A DNA stretch of 64,000 nucleotides from Metaphire vulgaris. Taxonomy: Eukaryota > Annelida > Clitellata > Crassiclitellata > Megascolecidae. A model generated the notes under the pieces. It searched no databases. It worked only from the letters and a program-made list of their open reading frames with translations, and was not told where the DNA came from. The stretch covers positions 16,912,219 through 16,976,218 of the forward strand of contig CM030834.1 in NCBI GenBank assembly GCA_018105865.1, given 5' to 3'. Made by a program: the position numbers and the translations under genes. How positions within the stretch are numbered: position 1 is the first letter of the stretch; every line of letters starts with the position of its first letter. Shown piece after piece: positions 1 to 12,589 of this stretch.

Positions 1-1343
1 GATATACCAAAGTCCAAGCAGTAGGCGGTGAGGTCTATTAAGTAAAAAAATTAACAAGAACTAGGCAAGATATAAAAGTCAGATCAAGATACATCTACGG
101 GACAAGAATAGAAACAGAAGTATGTACAGCATATATCGCAGCAGTCAGTGGCGTAGCCACGAGGGGGTTGGGGGTTAAAACCCCCCTTGGACGGCGAAAA
201 AACAAATTTTTTAATGCATTCCCATGCAATTTTTATTTTTCGAGGCGATTTTTGGGGTGAAAACCCCCCTTGGCAGTTATCGACGGATTTTTTTCAACCC
301 CCCCCCTTCGGGAAATCCTGGCTACGCCACTGGCAGCAGTAGTCTCAAGACGGAGAGGGAAAGACTACTAAAACGCAAAAATACCTGACACAAACTCCAT
401 CGCTAGCAGTTCGGCTAAGCTGGTTAGTCAGATGTACGGCGCCGCCGGCGATCAAAGAGCCGCGACACGGCAGGACACTTTGGGCGGGAGACGGTCGGAA
501 TCTTTGATCTCAGCACTCGATCCCCTCGCATCCGGCTGCGCCCGCCGACGCCTTACCCTACAGGCGACGACGACGTTCCGGTAATTGAGATCATAAAACT
601 GCGGACGGAGACAGCTGGAGATCGGCGCTTTCAGCAGAGGGGAGGGAGGTCTGGGGGGGGGGACGCCGAAAAGGAGACTGCGTGGGTCAGCTTCCCACAG
701 TCTATGCGGCGACTTAACCGTTGGAATTAACTGCACATCGAGTCTGTCTTATGAAGATGCGCTACATAAATCGTCGAGTTTAATGGGCCTGCGATGCGCA
801 GTGGCCACGAAACTCTTTCAGACCGTGCACAATGCAAGAGAGGATCATGACGACGAAAGCCTTTGCTCCGAACCTCCGACCGGCGTCTAGGTACTCGTAC
901 CTCTTGGGGGTACTTGAAGGACGTTGTGGGGCCCGTACAGTGAGTGCGGGGGTAGGACTACTGAATAATCCGGAAATAAAGTCTGTTTAAAGACTTTTAC
1001 TACAAGTTACCCTGTATACTATACAAATGCGGTAGAAATTTTTGTACTAAATTAGAAATTTTAAAGATAAAGTCCACTTTCTGGCAATTTGTAACAGACG
1101 ATTGTTGCAGTTTATAATTATTTTCATTTTAAAATTATTTTCAATATATTACAACATTTTGTCTTGGGGTATGGTACGCTGGTATAGGGGGTACTTCGTT
1201 CTCTTATATATACTGTACTTGCTTCAGGCGTACGTAATCGTAAAAAGGCTAAGAACCACTGGTCTAGCATTAGGCTATTTTCACGATTTGAATGTCAGTT
1301 TTTATAATAAGACGGCGACGGGCGATAGTATCGGCCGACTGAC
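1..1343. other. Downstream lectin-gene intron sequence; no assured exon
   Basis: Contains a hAT-type MITE (146-332). On the minus strand a GC-rich block at roughly 560-640 has a pyrimidine tract, a CTCCAG acceptor and an open stretch in the right phase ending at GTAGG/GTAAGG. It encodes a short segment with FMISITGTSSS. That could be exon 5 but shows no family motif, so I do not call it. The remainder is AT-rich and not coding in appearance. Confidence 0.3.
146..332. mobile_element. hAT-type MITE, CAGTGGCGTAGCC ends
   Basis: The terminal inverted repeats read CAGTGGCGTAGCCA at the left and TGGCTACGCCACTG at the right. The 187-bp element is flanked by a perfect 8-bp target-site duplication, GCAGCAGT (138-145 and 333-340), the hAT hallmark. 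The interior is runs of C and G around T/A-rich spacers and has no coding capacity. Confidence 0.85.
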
Positions 1344-1511
1344 CGTGACGTGACGGAGGATTGACGCATGACTCGGTCTTTCCGCTCCACGACACTCCGT
1401 TGCACGTCAGATGCCAAGCCGTGGACTTTCCATGACAAGAAACCGTAGCTAGATTGCCGGCTCGCTTCAGCACCGCTCCGTGGGGAATTTCTGGATCTGG
1501 GCATCCGATCA
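1344..1511 (-). CDS. Exon 4: compact sushi/CCP domain
   Basis: The 56-codon exon encodes a small complement-control-protein (sushi) module. It starts CPDPEIPHGAVL, has TVSC, then LTCNGVSWSGKTESC, giving the four cysteines and the tryptophan before the last cysteine expected of the fold. Spacing between cysteines 1 and 2 is shorter than usual, so this is a compact version. The acceptor is CGTAG and the donor CACG/GTCAGT, both phase 1. The reading frame runs past the donor only briefly before a stop. The gene should continue left of this exon with further extracellular domains or a membrane anchor. Confidence 0.7.
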
Positions 1512-4500
1512 CTACGATTCGGAAAATATAGATAATGCGCGCCAATCAGATATAATTAAACTTTTTTTTAAAAAAGCGCATAAATATGGTAATGCGTCAG
1601 AATAAGTCTAACGGCTTGAAGTAGTAAACTAAGTCGGCAAATGCATCTATATGCATCTGCATGCATCTATATCAGGAGGTTCTTGAATCTTGAGCGTAAG
1701 TGGGGGGGTCCGGGGAGCTCACCTCGTGACATCATTTGCACAGCGACATCACCTGAGATTTAATAACTATAGGAGACAAATATAAGACTTTGTCGACTAG
1801 AGCATGACCACAGAGAACACCGAACGATTTGGCACCTTTGAAGAGTTCTCAGGACAAGTTAAAAGACTACCTGATCAAAGCATCAAATACAAAGGCTGAG
1901 CGGCATCAACCTGAATGCAGTATTGGGTGAATGTGTATGCCGTTAATCGCCTCGAGAGTAGGCCTATAATAGGCCAAGGAAGCCTGGATATTTATTTATC
2001 CAGGCTTCCTTGAATAGGCCTATGTTTGCTTTAGTTGCGGATTCAAGTGTAACAGAACTTTCAATGCAGTTGTCAAAGTACTGCTATCACCTGAATATTA
2101 ATTAATTATTATAATCACGATGCGCTATAATAGAAATAGGTTTCTCTGAAATTCAGACGTCATGAGTTAGTCTGTAAAGCGAAATGAGGCGAAATCGCAG
2201 ATCTCGTATGGTGACTTTCTGGAACTCTTTAATTTACACGTTACCACTTATTTTAGTCTACCAAAGCTTGCAGTTCACATGCTAACTGAAAGCTACTGTA
2301 GAATTATTAATTAAAATAACTGGTATGTACAGTTCACATTTGTTTACGCTATGGTGTTAATTAATGAGTCTCTCGGTAAAATAAATGCCTGAATTTAGAT
2401 CACCCGTAGATTTATTTATGAAACCGCGCCGCGTGGGGACAACGGCTTCATAAAAAGCGTACTTCATTAGCATGAATCTTATCGCGGACTCCCCCTGAGA
2501 TTAATCCTGCTCGCGGTTAGTAGTCCTCGAATCCTACAAAGGATTGTATGAAAGCCTTTGCCGTAGCCTTCTTCCTTTCTTCCCTTCCTTTGACCGTCTG
2601 TCAATTATAAATTTACTGGCGTCGCTGTTCGATTGCCCCCCCTCCCGCCGCGTTGACCGAGTCCTCCTTTCTGAACGTCGCAACAGAAGCTGTGTAGCTG
2701 ACAGTTAAATTTGGCGTCGAGTCCAGATAGGAATTAGACGATACGGAAGCCGGATGAGGACGTGTCGTTCTGACGGACCAAGATTTTTTTGCCACAAAAA
2801 GTTTTAGGTACGAACATTTTAGCGTATGTCCATTAGAAGGTCGTATATACGAAAATAGTTTGTATTTGCGAAATGTCGTCCAACTTTTAACTAATAAAAA
2901 TGAAGCGTCCTCATTCTGCCTCCGTAGCTTTATCGCAAGAGCAATGTTGTGTCCAATGTTGGGGTCTCTGAGTAAGCTCAGATGCGTACAGGCCAACCAG
3001 TGGCATGGAAATTTCCAGGGTTCCTTGAAGGTTAGTTCTACCAGAAAGTGTGTGTGCGTGTTATAAGAAACTTACATTAGCTAGTTTGTCCAATGAAATA
3101 CATCAAAACTGGAGCACGGCTTAACTTAATAATAAATAAACTTGGGCAGAAATGCTGCAACTGGCCAACTGCGACCGATCGATGCCCCCCCCCCATGTCA
3201 ACAATTTCCAGGGGGCCCCCATATTACAGTCCGATCAGCGGTGCATCCAGGGTTTCGAAATAGGGGGCACCGACATCAAGTCCCGACATTACATTTTCAA
3301 GTAAAAATTCAACATGCTAAAGACGTCATCAAACATGCATCGCCTCGGTGGCAATAATTTTACCCCCACTCCCATTTCTCGACGGTATTTCGCAAACCCC
3401 ACGACTGCTTCCAGCCAGAATACGACCCCCGTGTCCAGTACCCCACTGGTAGAGTGGATGAGACAGACGGATTACACGTCATCTCTTAATTGGGTCGCTG
3501 TCCCGACCGATAGTCAAACAGAGCAGTTGGAATGCTTTCTTATCTGCGAACCTTCGTAGCGAACGACGAAGTAGGCGGGATTTTCCGGCGTTCCGTAGTA
3601 GAGTCTGAGTTTCACTTCGTCGTTCGCTGACGTCGCCAATCGAACCTCTGTGACGTCACTGTCGCAGACGGTGACGTCCTTCGACACCTGACTGGATAGC
3701 TCGGCGACGGCGGCCAGGCGCTGGCAGAACCTTCCGACGAGAGGCAGCTGCTGCGTCCTTGCTTCGGGCTGGGCGCGTCTCCCGAAGGAGCGGAAGGTGA
3801 GGTTGAAACGCTGACCGGGAAGAGCCGGAAGCACCCAGGGACACGACTCGGAACCGCATCCGGCCGTCATCGTCACGACGCTCGCCAGGTAACCCTCCCG
3901 CGAAGAGACTTTCACGGCCTTTCCGGTATTGCACGAATATTCGGAACACGACATTACTGTATACACAGAGAAAAAAGTTGTGTAACGTTACACCAAGACT
4001 TGGTGGTAATTCAGCTGCCACCATCGCTTGGTGTAACCTTACACCAAGCGATGGTGTACTCAAAACGCGAACCAGGTGTAAAGTTGACACCATGCTTTGG
4101 TGTAACCTCGGGAAAACTTGGTGTAAGTTAACCCCAAATTTTGGAGTAAATTTACCCCGAAAGCAGGAGTAGGGTTACATTAACATTGTGTAAAGTTGAC
4201 ACCATGCCTTGGTGTAAATTCGGGAAAACTTGATTTAAGTTTCCCCCCAAATTGTTTTAAAGTGGAATAGTGGATACATAGGCTACAATATACAAAAGTA
4301 CAAAGCGACATAACAAAGCAAAGAGTAAGTTTACACAGAAAGCAAAAGTAGGGTTATATTTAATATATTAATACTAGGTGTTTACCCGTCAAAAATGACG
4401 GGAGGATATTGGCTGTTTTACCACCCGATTTTGCGCAAATGCAATAGGATTTTGCGCAATTAAATTCCTTAAATCGCCGCCTTTTCTTTCAACCGAGTTA

Positions 4501-7500
4501 ACGCCCATTCGCATGGATTTTCTTGATAGTCAACGTTAGTGTAATGATTTGGCAGTGTCGAACGACATGCGGTTCTTGATTTTCTTGTTTGCTGTGCTGC
4601 TTTTTCACGCCGAGCAACCGCCTGTTCCTCATTCTCACTTGATTGTCGGAAAGCTCGTGAATGCTGGACTTTTTGTATTGCACGGCGTGTTAGAAAGAGG
4701 AATAAAAAAGCTAAACAATGGTGCAAACCTCATCTTCTTAGCTCTTATATAGCCTGAGATATAGCAAATTCAAAAAATTTGGAAACTTTCGCAGAATTCA
4801 AAACTTTCGCGAAATTCACCGATAATACTCATGTTCAAACATTGGGGTCATCGGGTTAGAACTGATAGATCTTTGTTAAATATCGACCGATTTTCAAACT
4901 TTTTGGTTTATTTTGTTCCTCTGACATCCCTTTAAAACTTTGCCGCTGACCAAAGTGGGGTTACCGCTGAAAATATTTTGCTAGGGGGCTTTAAAAGTTT
5001 TTCGGGGGGAGAGGGTGATATTTTAGGCCGTAAAGTGGACTTTACCCCTATTTTTTTTGTTTTGCACGGACGGTTAGAAAGAGGAATAAACAATGTAAAC
5101 AATGGTGCAAACCTCATCTTTTTAGCTCCTATATAGCCTGAGATATAGCAAATTTAAAACGTTATATCAATCATTTCTGAAGAACGCTTTTCCAAAAATT
5201 AAAAAATCCCCAGTACGGTGACAGCGTCTGAAAATTTAATCCACACTTGAGGGGTAAAATTTAAAAAAATAGGGTTTGAGGTTAGGAAAGAGTAAATATA
5301 TATAATAACGGGGGCAGGGCATTGGGAGAGGGAAGGGAGATTTGGGAGGAGGAAAGTGGGTTGTACGGGTTTTCGGAGCAGCGTTGTGTAGGTTTGGAAA
5401 CGGGGTTTGGGGCCGGTGGGGTAGGGCGGAGCGCTGATGGGTTGGGGCCTGGGCGATTGGGAGAGGGATGGGTAGTTGGAAGGGGATAAGGAGAGGGAAG
5501 GGGAACGGGGGTTTAGGGCCGGGGCGGGAATGGGTTGGGGCTGGAATGGGTTGGGCCCGAGGCGATTGGGAGAGAGATGGGGAGAGGAAAAGGGATGGGG
5601 AGAGGGAAGAGGAACGGGGTTTGGGGCCGGAATGTGTTGGGGCCGGGGTGATTGGGAGAGGGATGAGGAGAGGGAAAAGAGATGGAGAGAGGAAAGGGGA
5701 ACGGGGTTTTGGGGCCGAGGCCGGAATGGGTTGGGGCCGGGGCGATTGGGAGAGGGATGGGGAGAGGGAAAAGGGTTGGGGAGACGGAAGGAGAACGGGG
5801 GTTTTGGGGGGCGATTGGGAGAGGGATGGGGAGAGAGAAAAAAGTTGGGGAGACGGAAGGAGAACGGGGGTTTGGGGGATGAGGAGAGGGAAGGGGATGG
5901 GGAGAGGGAAGGAGATGGGGATAGGGAAGGAGAAAGGGGTTTGGGGCCGGGGCGGGAATGGGTTGGGCCTGGGCGATTGGGAGAGGGATTGGGTGAGGAA
6001 GGGGGTCGGGGTTTTAGCTGCAATTAAGACGCTTCGTTAAACGCTCCGTTTTGATTAAACAATATTTGGTTGTCAATGACAACAGCGTCTTGCAATACCC
6101 GCCGTGTTGCGGACGGACAGACGCGACAGACGGACAGACATCGAGAATTATATATATAGATTGCGTTGCCTGCAAAATCTGTACCGCTATTTAGGGAGTT
6201 TTAGATGGGTTTCCGAAAAGGAGTTGGCACAAGGGACCAAATTTTCAATCTAAGACTAATAATGGAAAAAGCTAGAGAGATGTCAGTACCGCTGTACATG
6301 GCATTCATAGACTATAAAAAAGCGTTTGATTCAGTACAGCACACAAAGCTCTGGAAAATACTAAAGGGAATGGGATTATGCCATGCCACAGTTGACATAA
6401 TTCAAAAATTGTATAAGGAACAACAAGCTACTGTAAGAGTGGACAAAGAAACAACAGGTTGGTTTATGATTGGAAAAGGCCTACGACAGGGCTGCCTTAT
6501 CTCCCCTATGTCATTTAACTGCTATTCAGAACACATAATGAGATGTTCAGCAGATGAACTTCCAGATACAGGAATTAACATCAGTGGACGAGTGATTAAC
6601 AACCTGAGATATGCTGATGACATAGTTTTGATAGCAACTTCGCCAAATTCATTGCAGGAACTGGTAGATAAAGTGGATTTTGTATCGAGAGAACTTGGTC
6701 TTGAAATTAGCACTAAAAAAACAAAGGTAATGGTAGCTACAGACAAAAGGATCAAAATCAATATCATGTGTCGTGGGCAACCTATCGAACAAGTGGAAAC
6801 CTTCCGTTATCTTGGTTCATTAATTACAGAGGATAATGACTGCAGCTCTGAAATAAGATCAAGGCTTGGCATGGGGCGTTCAGCCATAAAGACACTCACT
6901 ACTGTTTGGAAGGATCGGGCGCTCAGTCTGCACATAAAGAAACGCTGATGGAAGCATTGGTCTGGCCCATTGCAACATATGGAGCTGAAGCTTGGACAGT
7001 GAAAAAGGCAGATCAGAAAAGAATCAATGCTTTCGAGATGACAGCTTTCAGAAGAATGATGTCCATCAGCTGGAAAGAACATAGAACAAATGCCTCAATC
7101 ATAGAAGAACTTGGGGAAAATAGGCGTCTATACTCAGTTATCAAATTTAGGAAACTGAAATACTTTGGTCACATAGTGCGAGCAGACAATTTATGTACAA
7201 CGATACTGCATGGCAGAATTAATGGCAAGAGGAAGAGAGGACGGCCTCGTAGACGATGGACGGATGATATTGTGGAATGGACAAAACAACCAATTATCAA
7301 TTGCATCAGAACTGCAAAAGACAGAGTCACGTGGAGAACCTTGTCATCAGCCTGCATAGCCTCCGACCCTCAGCAATGAGGATGGACGATACCATACCAT
7401 ACCATTTAGGGAGTTCTAAACCGGCGATAGAAAGGTGTGCTAAACTCACTATCCTAATATTGCTCCCTTTCCTTAACGTTTTGCGCCATATACAGAATAC

Positions 7501-7799
7501 TTGTTTCTTTGTTTCTCTACGCTATTTTGGTAATTATCATCTATGTATTATTTCTATAGGACCTCAGGCTTATTTATTATTGATTATTAATTCTTTTCAC
7601 TGCTATTTTCTGATTTCGCCACACTATATGTTACTCGACTAGGGTAACATTTACACTTAAATTAATCGTAACGTTACACAAAATTTTCTCGGTATACACT
7701 TCAGTGTAACCTGGTGTAACGTTACACGTAGGTTACTCGACTAAGGTAATATTTACACTTAAATTCATCGTAACGTTACACAAATTTTTCTCTGTGTAC

Positions 7800-7844
<45 letters not shown>

Positions 7845-9567
7845 CATGCGCCGTTTCGTAGTCTGAAAAATCTTATACCCTGTTTACTAGGTCCAACTGG
7901 AATTCTGCTTTACATTTTCTTGCTATTTCAGCGAACACGAGTTTTAACATCCAAGTCTCGACAGTAGACTATTAATCGTCAGATTGTTATAATGGTGGCA
8001 AAGGGAAAAGGTGTTTGTTGCTAAAGTAGAGTTATCAATTTGAATTTTGAGAAGGCTCACCTTCTCTATTTGTCGCCTGTATTTTGAAGAATTACTTGAA
8101 GGACAGAAATACGAAAATGTTCACATATAAGCAAAACCTTACAGGTCTTACAGAAGTTACAGACAAAAATCATTGTCTATATCAGAAAGCAGTGTCTTAC
8201 CCAGACTCAAGGCTTTTGGGGTGAGGGAATTGACTTGGCTGGAGGGGAAGAGGCACAACTCAATGCACAAAAATTTTAGTGCTGCGATTTTTTGGGGGGT
8301 GGGGTGGGAATTTTTGGGGTCTCCCCTCCTAACAGGTCACTGGTAGATCGGTTCCAATGAGATGAATCCATTCGGCCTATAGAATGAATGGACGGTAGCT
8401 GCCTGGGTACGCCCTTGAAGGCACTTGAGATTCAGCGCTTAAGATTCCTTTGCGTCTCTAATACTGTATCAATGGTATACGATGCTGGCTCTGTGCGTCT
8501 ATGGCAATGCCACTGGGCGATTCTTCTTCTTCTTCTCTTATCGGTTATTGTTGTGCGTCGAAGATAAGGGATGCCGTCCATTCACCACTGCCGGCGCTCC
8601 TTCGGCTTCTTCACTCAACCGGACAAGGTGTTTGTGTCAGACGCTTCGAAAGATAAGACGAATGAGCACAGTCGTTCTTATTATCTTCACCTCGACTCGT
8701 TTCCTCTTCTTTATCTTTTTCTTCTCATCGTCTTCTCCTTGTTTATTAGTTATTATCATACTTTCGAACTATACTGCGTGTGTAAGCGCCTCAGAGTAAC
8801 TGCCATGTTTACCGCCATATGCATGTAGCCTAGATGTTAACGACCCTGTTGATTCGGAGTCTGTTATATTCTCGGGTCTGTTATATATTCAAGGACAAGT
8901 GCAATAATAACGAATCTTCTCGCTATAACTGCATCGCAACCAAAGGCGGTTCCACATGGGGGTGAGGGTGGGGGTCCGGGAGGCCGTGCCCCTATTGAAT
9001 GTCTGTCCCCAATGCCCCCTGTTGGGACCATGTACTTACTACTACACTGTACTTATCTATCAGCAAATGGTTGTCCCCATGCTTAGAAGTTGCCACCCAA
9101 CGCCCCCCCCCCGCTTGTCAAATCCTGGAGCCGCCACTGATCGCAACCGCAACATCGCTGATGCCTTAAGGCGATTCTTAATTAAACGGAAATGAAGAAA
9201 ACTGTAAAAGGCGATTGATCAATTGAGCGTTACGCTGACAAAGACATGACACGAACCTTTGACACAGTCGTAACTGACTTGCAGGAACGAAATAAGTTCG
9301 GCGGGGCAGGGCCTGGTCGACTGCAGACTGCCGACCGGAAATTGGCAGCTCTGGCGACCGGAACAATGGTCTTTCACTTCCGTTAGCGCGTTTGCAGAAC
9401 AGCCGAGCTTTCCGTAACCGGTTTCAACGCAACGTCCCAGATTCATTCGACCGAATACGGCTTTTCTGATGAGAATCACTTCGTGTGAAGAACAGGACGC
9501 TTTGAACATTTCTCGTTCGCAAAACTCTTCATCTTCGACGCTAAAGTTTCTTCCTATATAGCGACAA

Positions 9568-9611
<44 letters not shown>

Positions 9612-12542
9612 GTAATTAAGCTCCTTAGAATTAGTCACGCAAATTCGATGTCCTTGCCACGCCTAATTTTACGCGATTGTATACTGTACAAGAAATGGCC
9701 AGTTCAGAGGAAGAAGACACCTAGCGCAGGTTTTCGAAATTATAATACACTGTATACTGCAAAATTTTTTAAGGAGCTCGACTAACGGTCTCCTTTGAAT
9801 CTTGGGGTTTCTCTCGCAAGTCCGTGGACGTGTATGGATTCAGACTTTGTTAATAATCGTGAAAGTCAACTTTCGGTAGGCTATATTCATCTCGTCTTCG
9901 TTTCTGCAGTGGAGGGGTGGCAACGAGGAGCAAATATACAGTAGGACATTGTGGTGTTCCACGTAAGTTCCATTAGCGTCGCCACGGGAGGGGGCAAATG
10001 GGGCCAACTGCCCCTCCCCCAATCTGCCCCAGACCACCAACCAGATTCGCGCAAATCCGGTGAGAAAGTTATTTATGGAGGGGGTGGGGAGGTGGGTAAG
10101 GAATCTAACACGCCAGACTCCTTTTGCCCCCAAACAAAAATTCCTGGCGACGCCACTGCACGTGACTGCTTTGAAATCAGCTTTCGTGTGCTGCAGTAGC
10201 GAGCATTGAAAAAAATATATGTGCCAAGTTTCAAGAAGAATCCTTAATACTTATATGGTTTGATTTCATATGCAACGATTAAGTATACATGCTCTCTGGA
10301 CTACAGAGACTGCACAAGCCATTGTTCGTCGTCGACGTCTCGGCCTCTTTGGACAGGTCGCAAGACCCCGCCAGCAGCAGTGCCTGCCTCAGCTGCACTT
10401 CACCTAGCAACGCGACTTCGAGACAGAGACATTAGGATTTCAGGATGGAATCGTCCACGAGGCAGACCACCAATCACTTGGCTTCACCAAATTCATGGGG
10501 ACTGTGGATTACCAGTGTCCGAAGCCTTCCAATGTGTGCAAAATAGGCAGTTATGGCGTACAATCGCAATGGCCGAAAGGCTATGCGCTTAAATAAATAA
10601 TAAGTAATAAGTAATCTTATTATATAATTCTCGATGTCCGTCCGTCTGTCGCGTCTGTCTGTCCGTCCGCAACACGGCGGGTATTGCAAGACGCTGTTGT
10701 CATTGACAACCAAATATTGTTTAATCAAACCGGAGCGTTTAACGAAGCGTCTTAATTGCAGCTTAAACCCCCGTCCCCCCTTCCCTCACCCCATACCTCT
10801 CCTAATCGCCCAGGCCCAACCCATTCCCGCCCCGGCCCCAAACCCCTTTTCCCTTCCCTATCCCATCTCCTTCCCTCTCCCCTCCCCTCCCCAATCGCCT
10901 CCCCGCCCAAACCCCGTTCCCTTCCGTCTCCCCAACCCTTTTCCCTCTCCCCATCCCTCTCCCAATCGCCCCCCCAACCCCCGTTCTCCTTCCGTCTCCC
11001 CAACCCTTTTCCCTCTCCCCATCCCTCTCCCAATCGCCCCGGCCCCAACCCATTCGGGCCCAGGCCCCAAACCCCCGTTCCCCTTCCTCTCCCCATCTCT
11101 TTTCCCTCTCCTCATCCCTCTTCCAATCACCCCGGCCCCAACACATTCCGGCCCCGACCCCAAACCCCCGTTTCCCTTCCCTCTCCCCATCCCTTTTCCC
11201 TCTCCGCATCCATCTCCCAATCGCCTCGGGCCCAACCCATTCCAGCCCCAACCCATTCCCGCCCCGGCCCTAAACCCCCGTTCCCCTTCCCTCTCCTTAT
11301 CCCCTTCCAACTACCCATCTCTCTCCCAATCGCCCAGGCCCCAACCCATCAGCGCTCCGCCCTACCCCACCGGCCCCAAACCCCGTTTCCAAACCTACAC
11401 AACGCTGCTCCGAAAACCCGTACAACCCACTTTCCTCCTCCCAAATCTCCCTTCCCTCTCCCAATGTCCTGCCCCCCGTTATTATATATATTTACTCTTT
11501 CCTAGCCTCAATACCTATTTTTTAAATTTAACCCCTCAAGTAGGGATTAAATTTTCAGACGTCGTCACCGTAATGGGGATTTAATTTTTGGAAAAGCGTT
11601 CTCAGAAATGATTGCTGTAACGTTTTAAATTTGCTATATCTCAGGCTATATAGGAGCTAAAAAGATGAGGTTTGCACCATTGTTTAGATTGTTTATTTCT
11701 CTTTCTAACCGTCCGTGCAAAACAAAAAAAATTGGGGGTAGAGTCCACTTTACGGCCTAAAATATCACCCTCTCCCCCAAAATTTTTTTAAAGCCCGCTA
11801 GCAAAATATTTTCAGCGGTAACCCCATTTAGTCAGCGGCAATGTTGTAAAGGGATGTCAGGGGAACAAAATAAACCAAAAATTTTGAAAATCGGTTGACA
11901 TTTGGCAAAGATCTATCAGTTCTAACCCGATGACCCTGATGTTTGAACATAAGTATTATCGGTGAATTTCGTGAAAGTTTTGAATTCTGAGAAAGTTTCC
12001 AATTTTTTTTGAATTTGCTACATCTCAGGCTATATAAGAGCTAAGAAGATGAGATTTGCACCATTGTTTAGCTTTTTATTCCTCTTTCTAACCGTCTGTG
12101 CAAAACAAAAAAAGTCCAGCGTTCACGAGCTTTTCGACAATCAAGTGAGAATGAGGAGCAGGCTGTTGCTCGGGGTGAAAAGCAGCACAGCAAACAAGAG
12201 AATCAAGCACTGCTTGTCGTTCGACACTGCCAAATCATTACACTTACGTTGACTATCAAGTTTCAGAAAATTCCCGCGAATGGGCGTTAACTCGGTTGAA
12301 GGAAAAGGCGGCGAGTTAAGGGCAATTAATTGCGCAAAATGCTATTGCATTTGCGCAAAATCGGGTGGTAAAACAGCCAATCTCCCCCCCGTCATAAAAT
12401 GCTATTGCATTTGCGCAAAATCGGGTGGTAAAACAGCCAATCTGCCCCGTCATAAAATGCTATTGCATTTGCGCAAAATCGGGTGGTAAAACAGCCAATC
12501 TCCCCCGTCATTTTTGACGGGTAAACACCTAGTAAGTAATAA

Positions 12543-12589
<47 letters not shown>

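Larger units (their letters stand above)
3957..9256. other. Lectin gene intron 2
   Basis: Phase-1 intron of 5.3 kb between the lectin and CUB-like exons. In order it holds the split GTGTAAC repeat, Helitron copy 1 (minus), a truncated LINE, an AC microsatellite, a hAT MITE remnant (8190-8342) and a hAT MITE with perfect duplication (8941-9139). About 7400-7640 and 8350-8930 show nothing recognisable. Confidence 0.6.

Noticed and set aside
2613..2996. 127-codon minus-strand frame
   Set aside because: No domain, no good acceptor or donor in phase 1, so it does not fit the lectin gene.
5199..6040. Long proline-rich (minus) and glycine/arginine-rich (plus) open frames
   Set aside because: They follow a degenerate G-rich tandem repeat inside a non-autonomous Helitron; all frames are open because the repeat lacks stop words.
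10634..11584. 316-codon proline-rich open frame, and overlapping frames on both strands
   Set aside because: Same Helitron repeat in the other copy; the frame starts within the terminal repeat and no domain is present.
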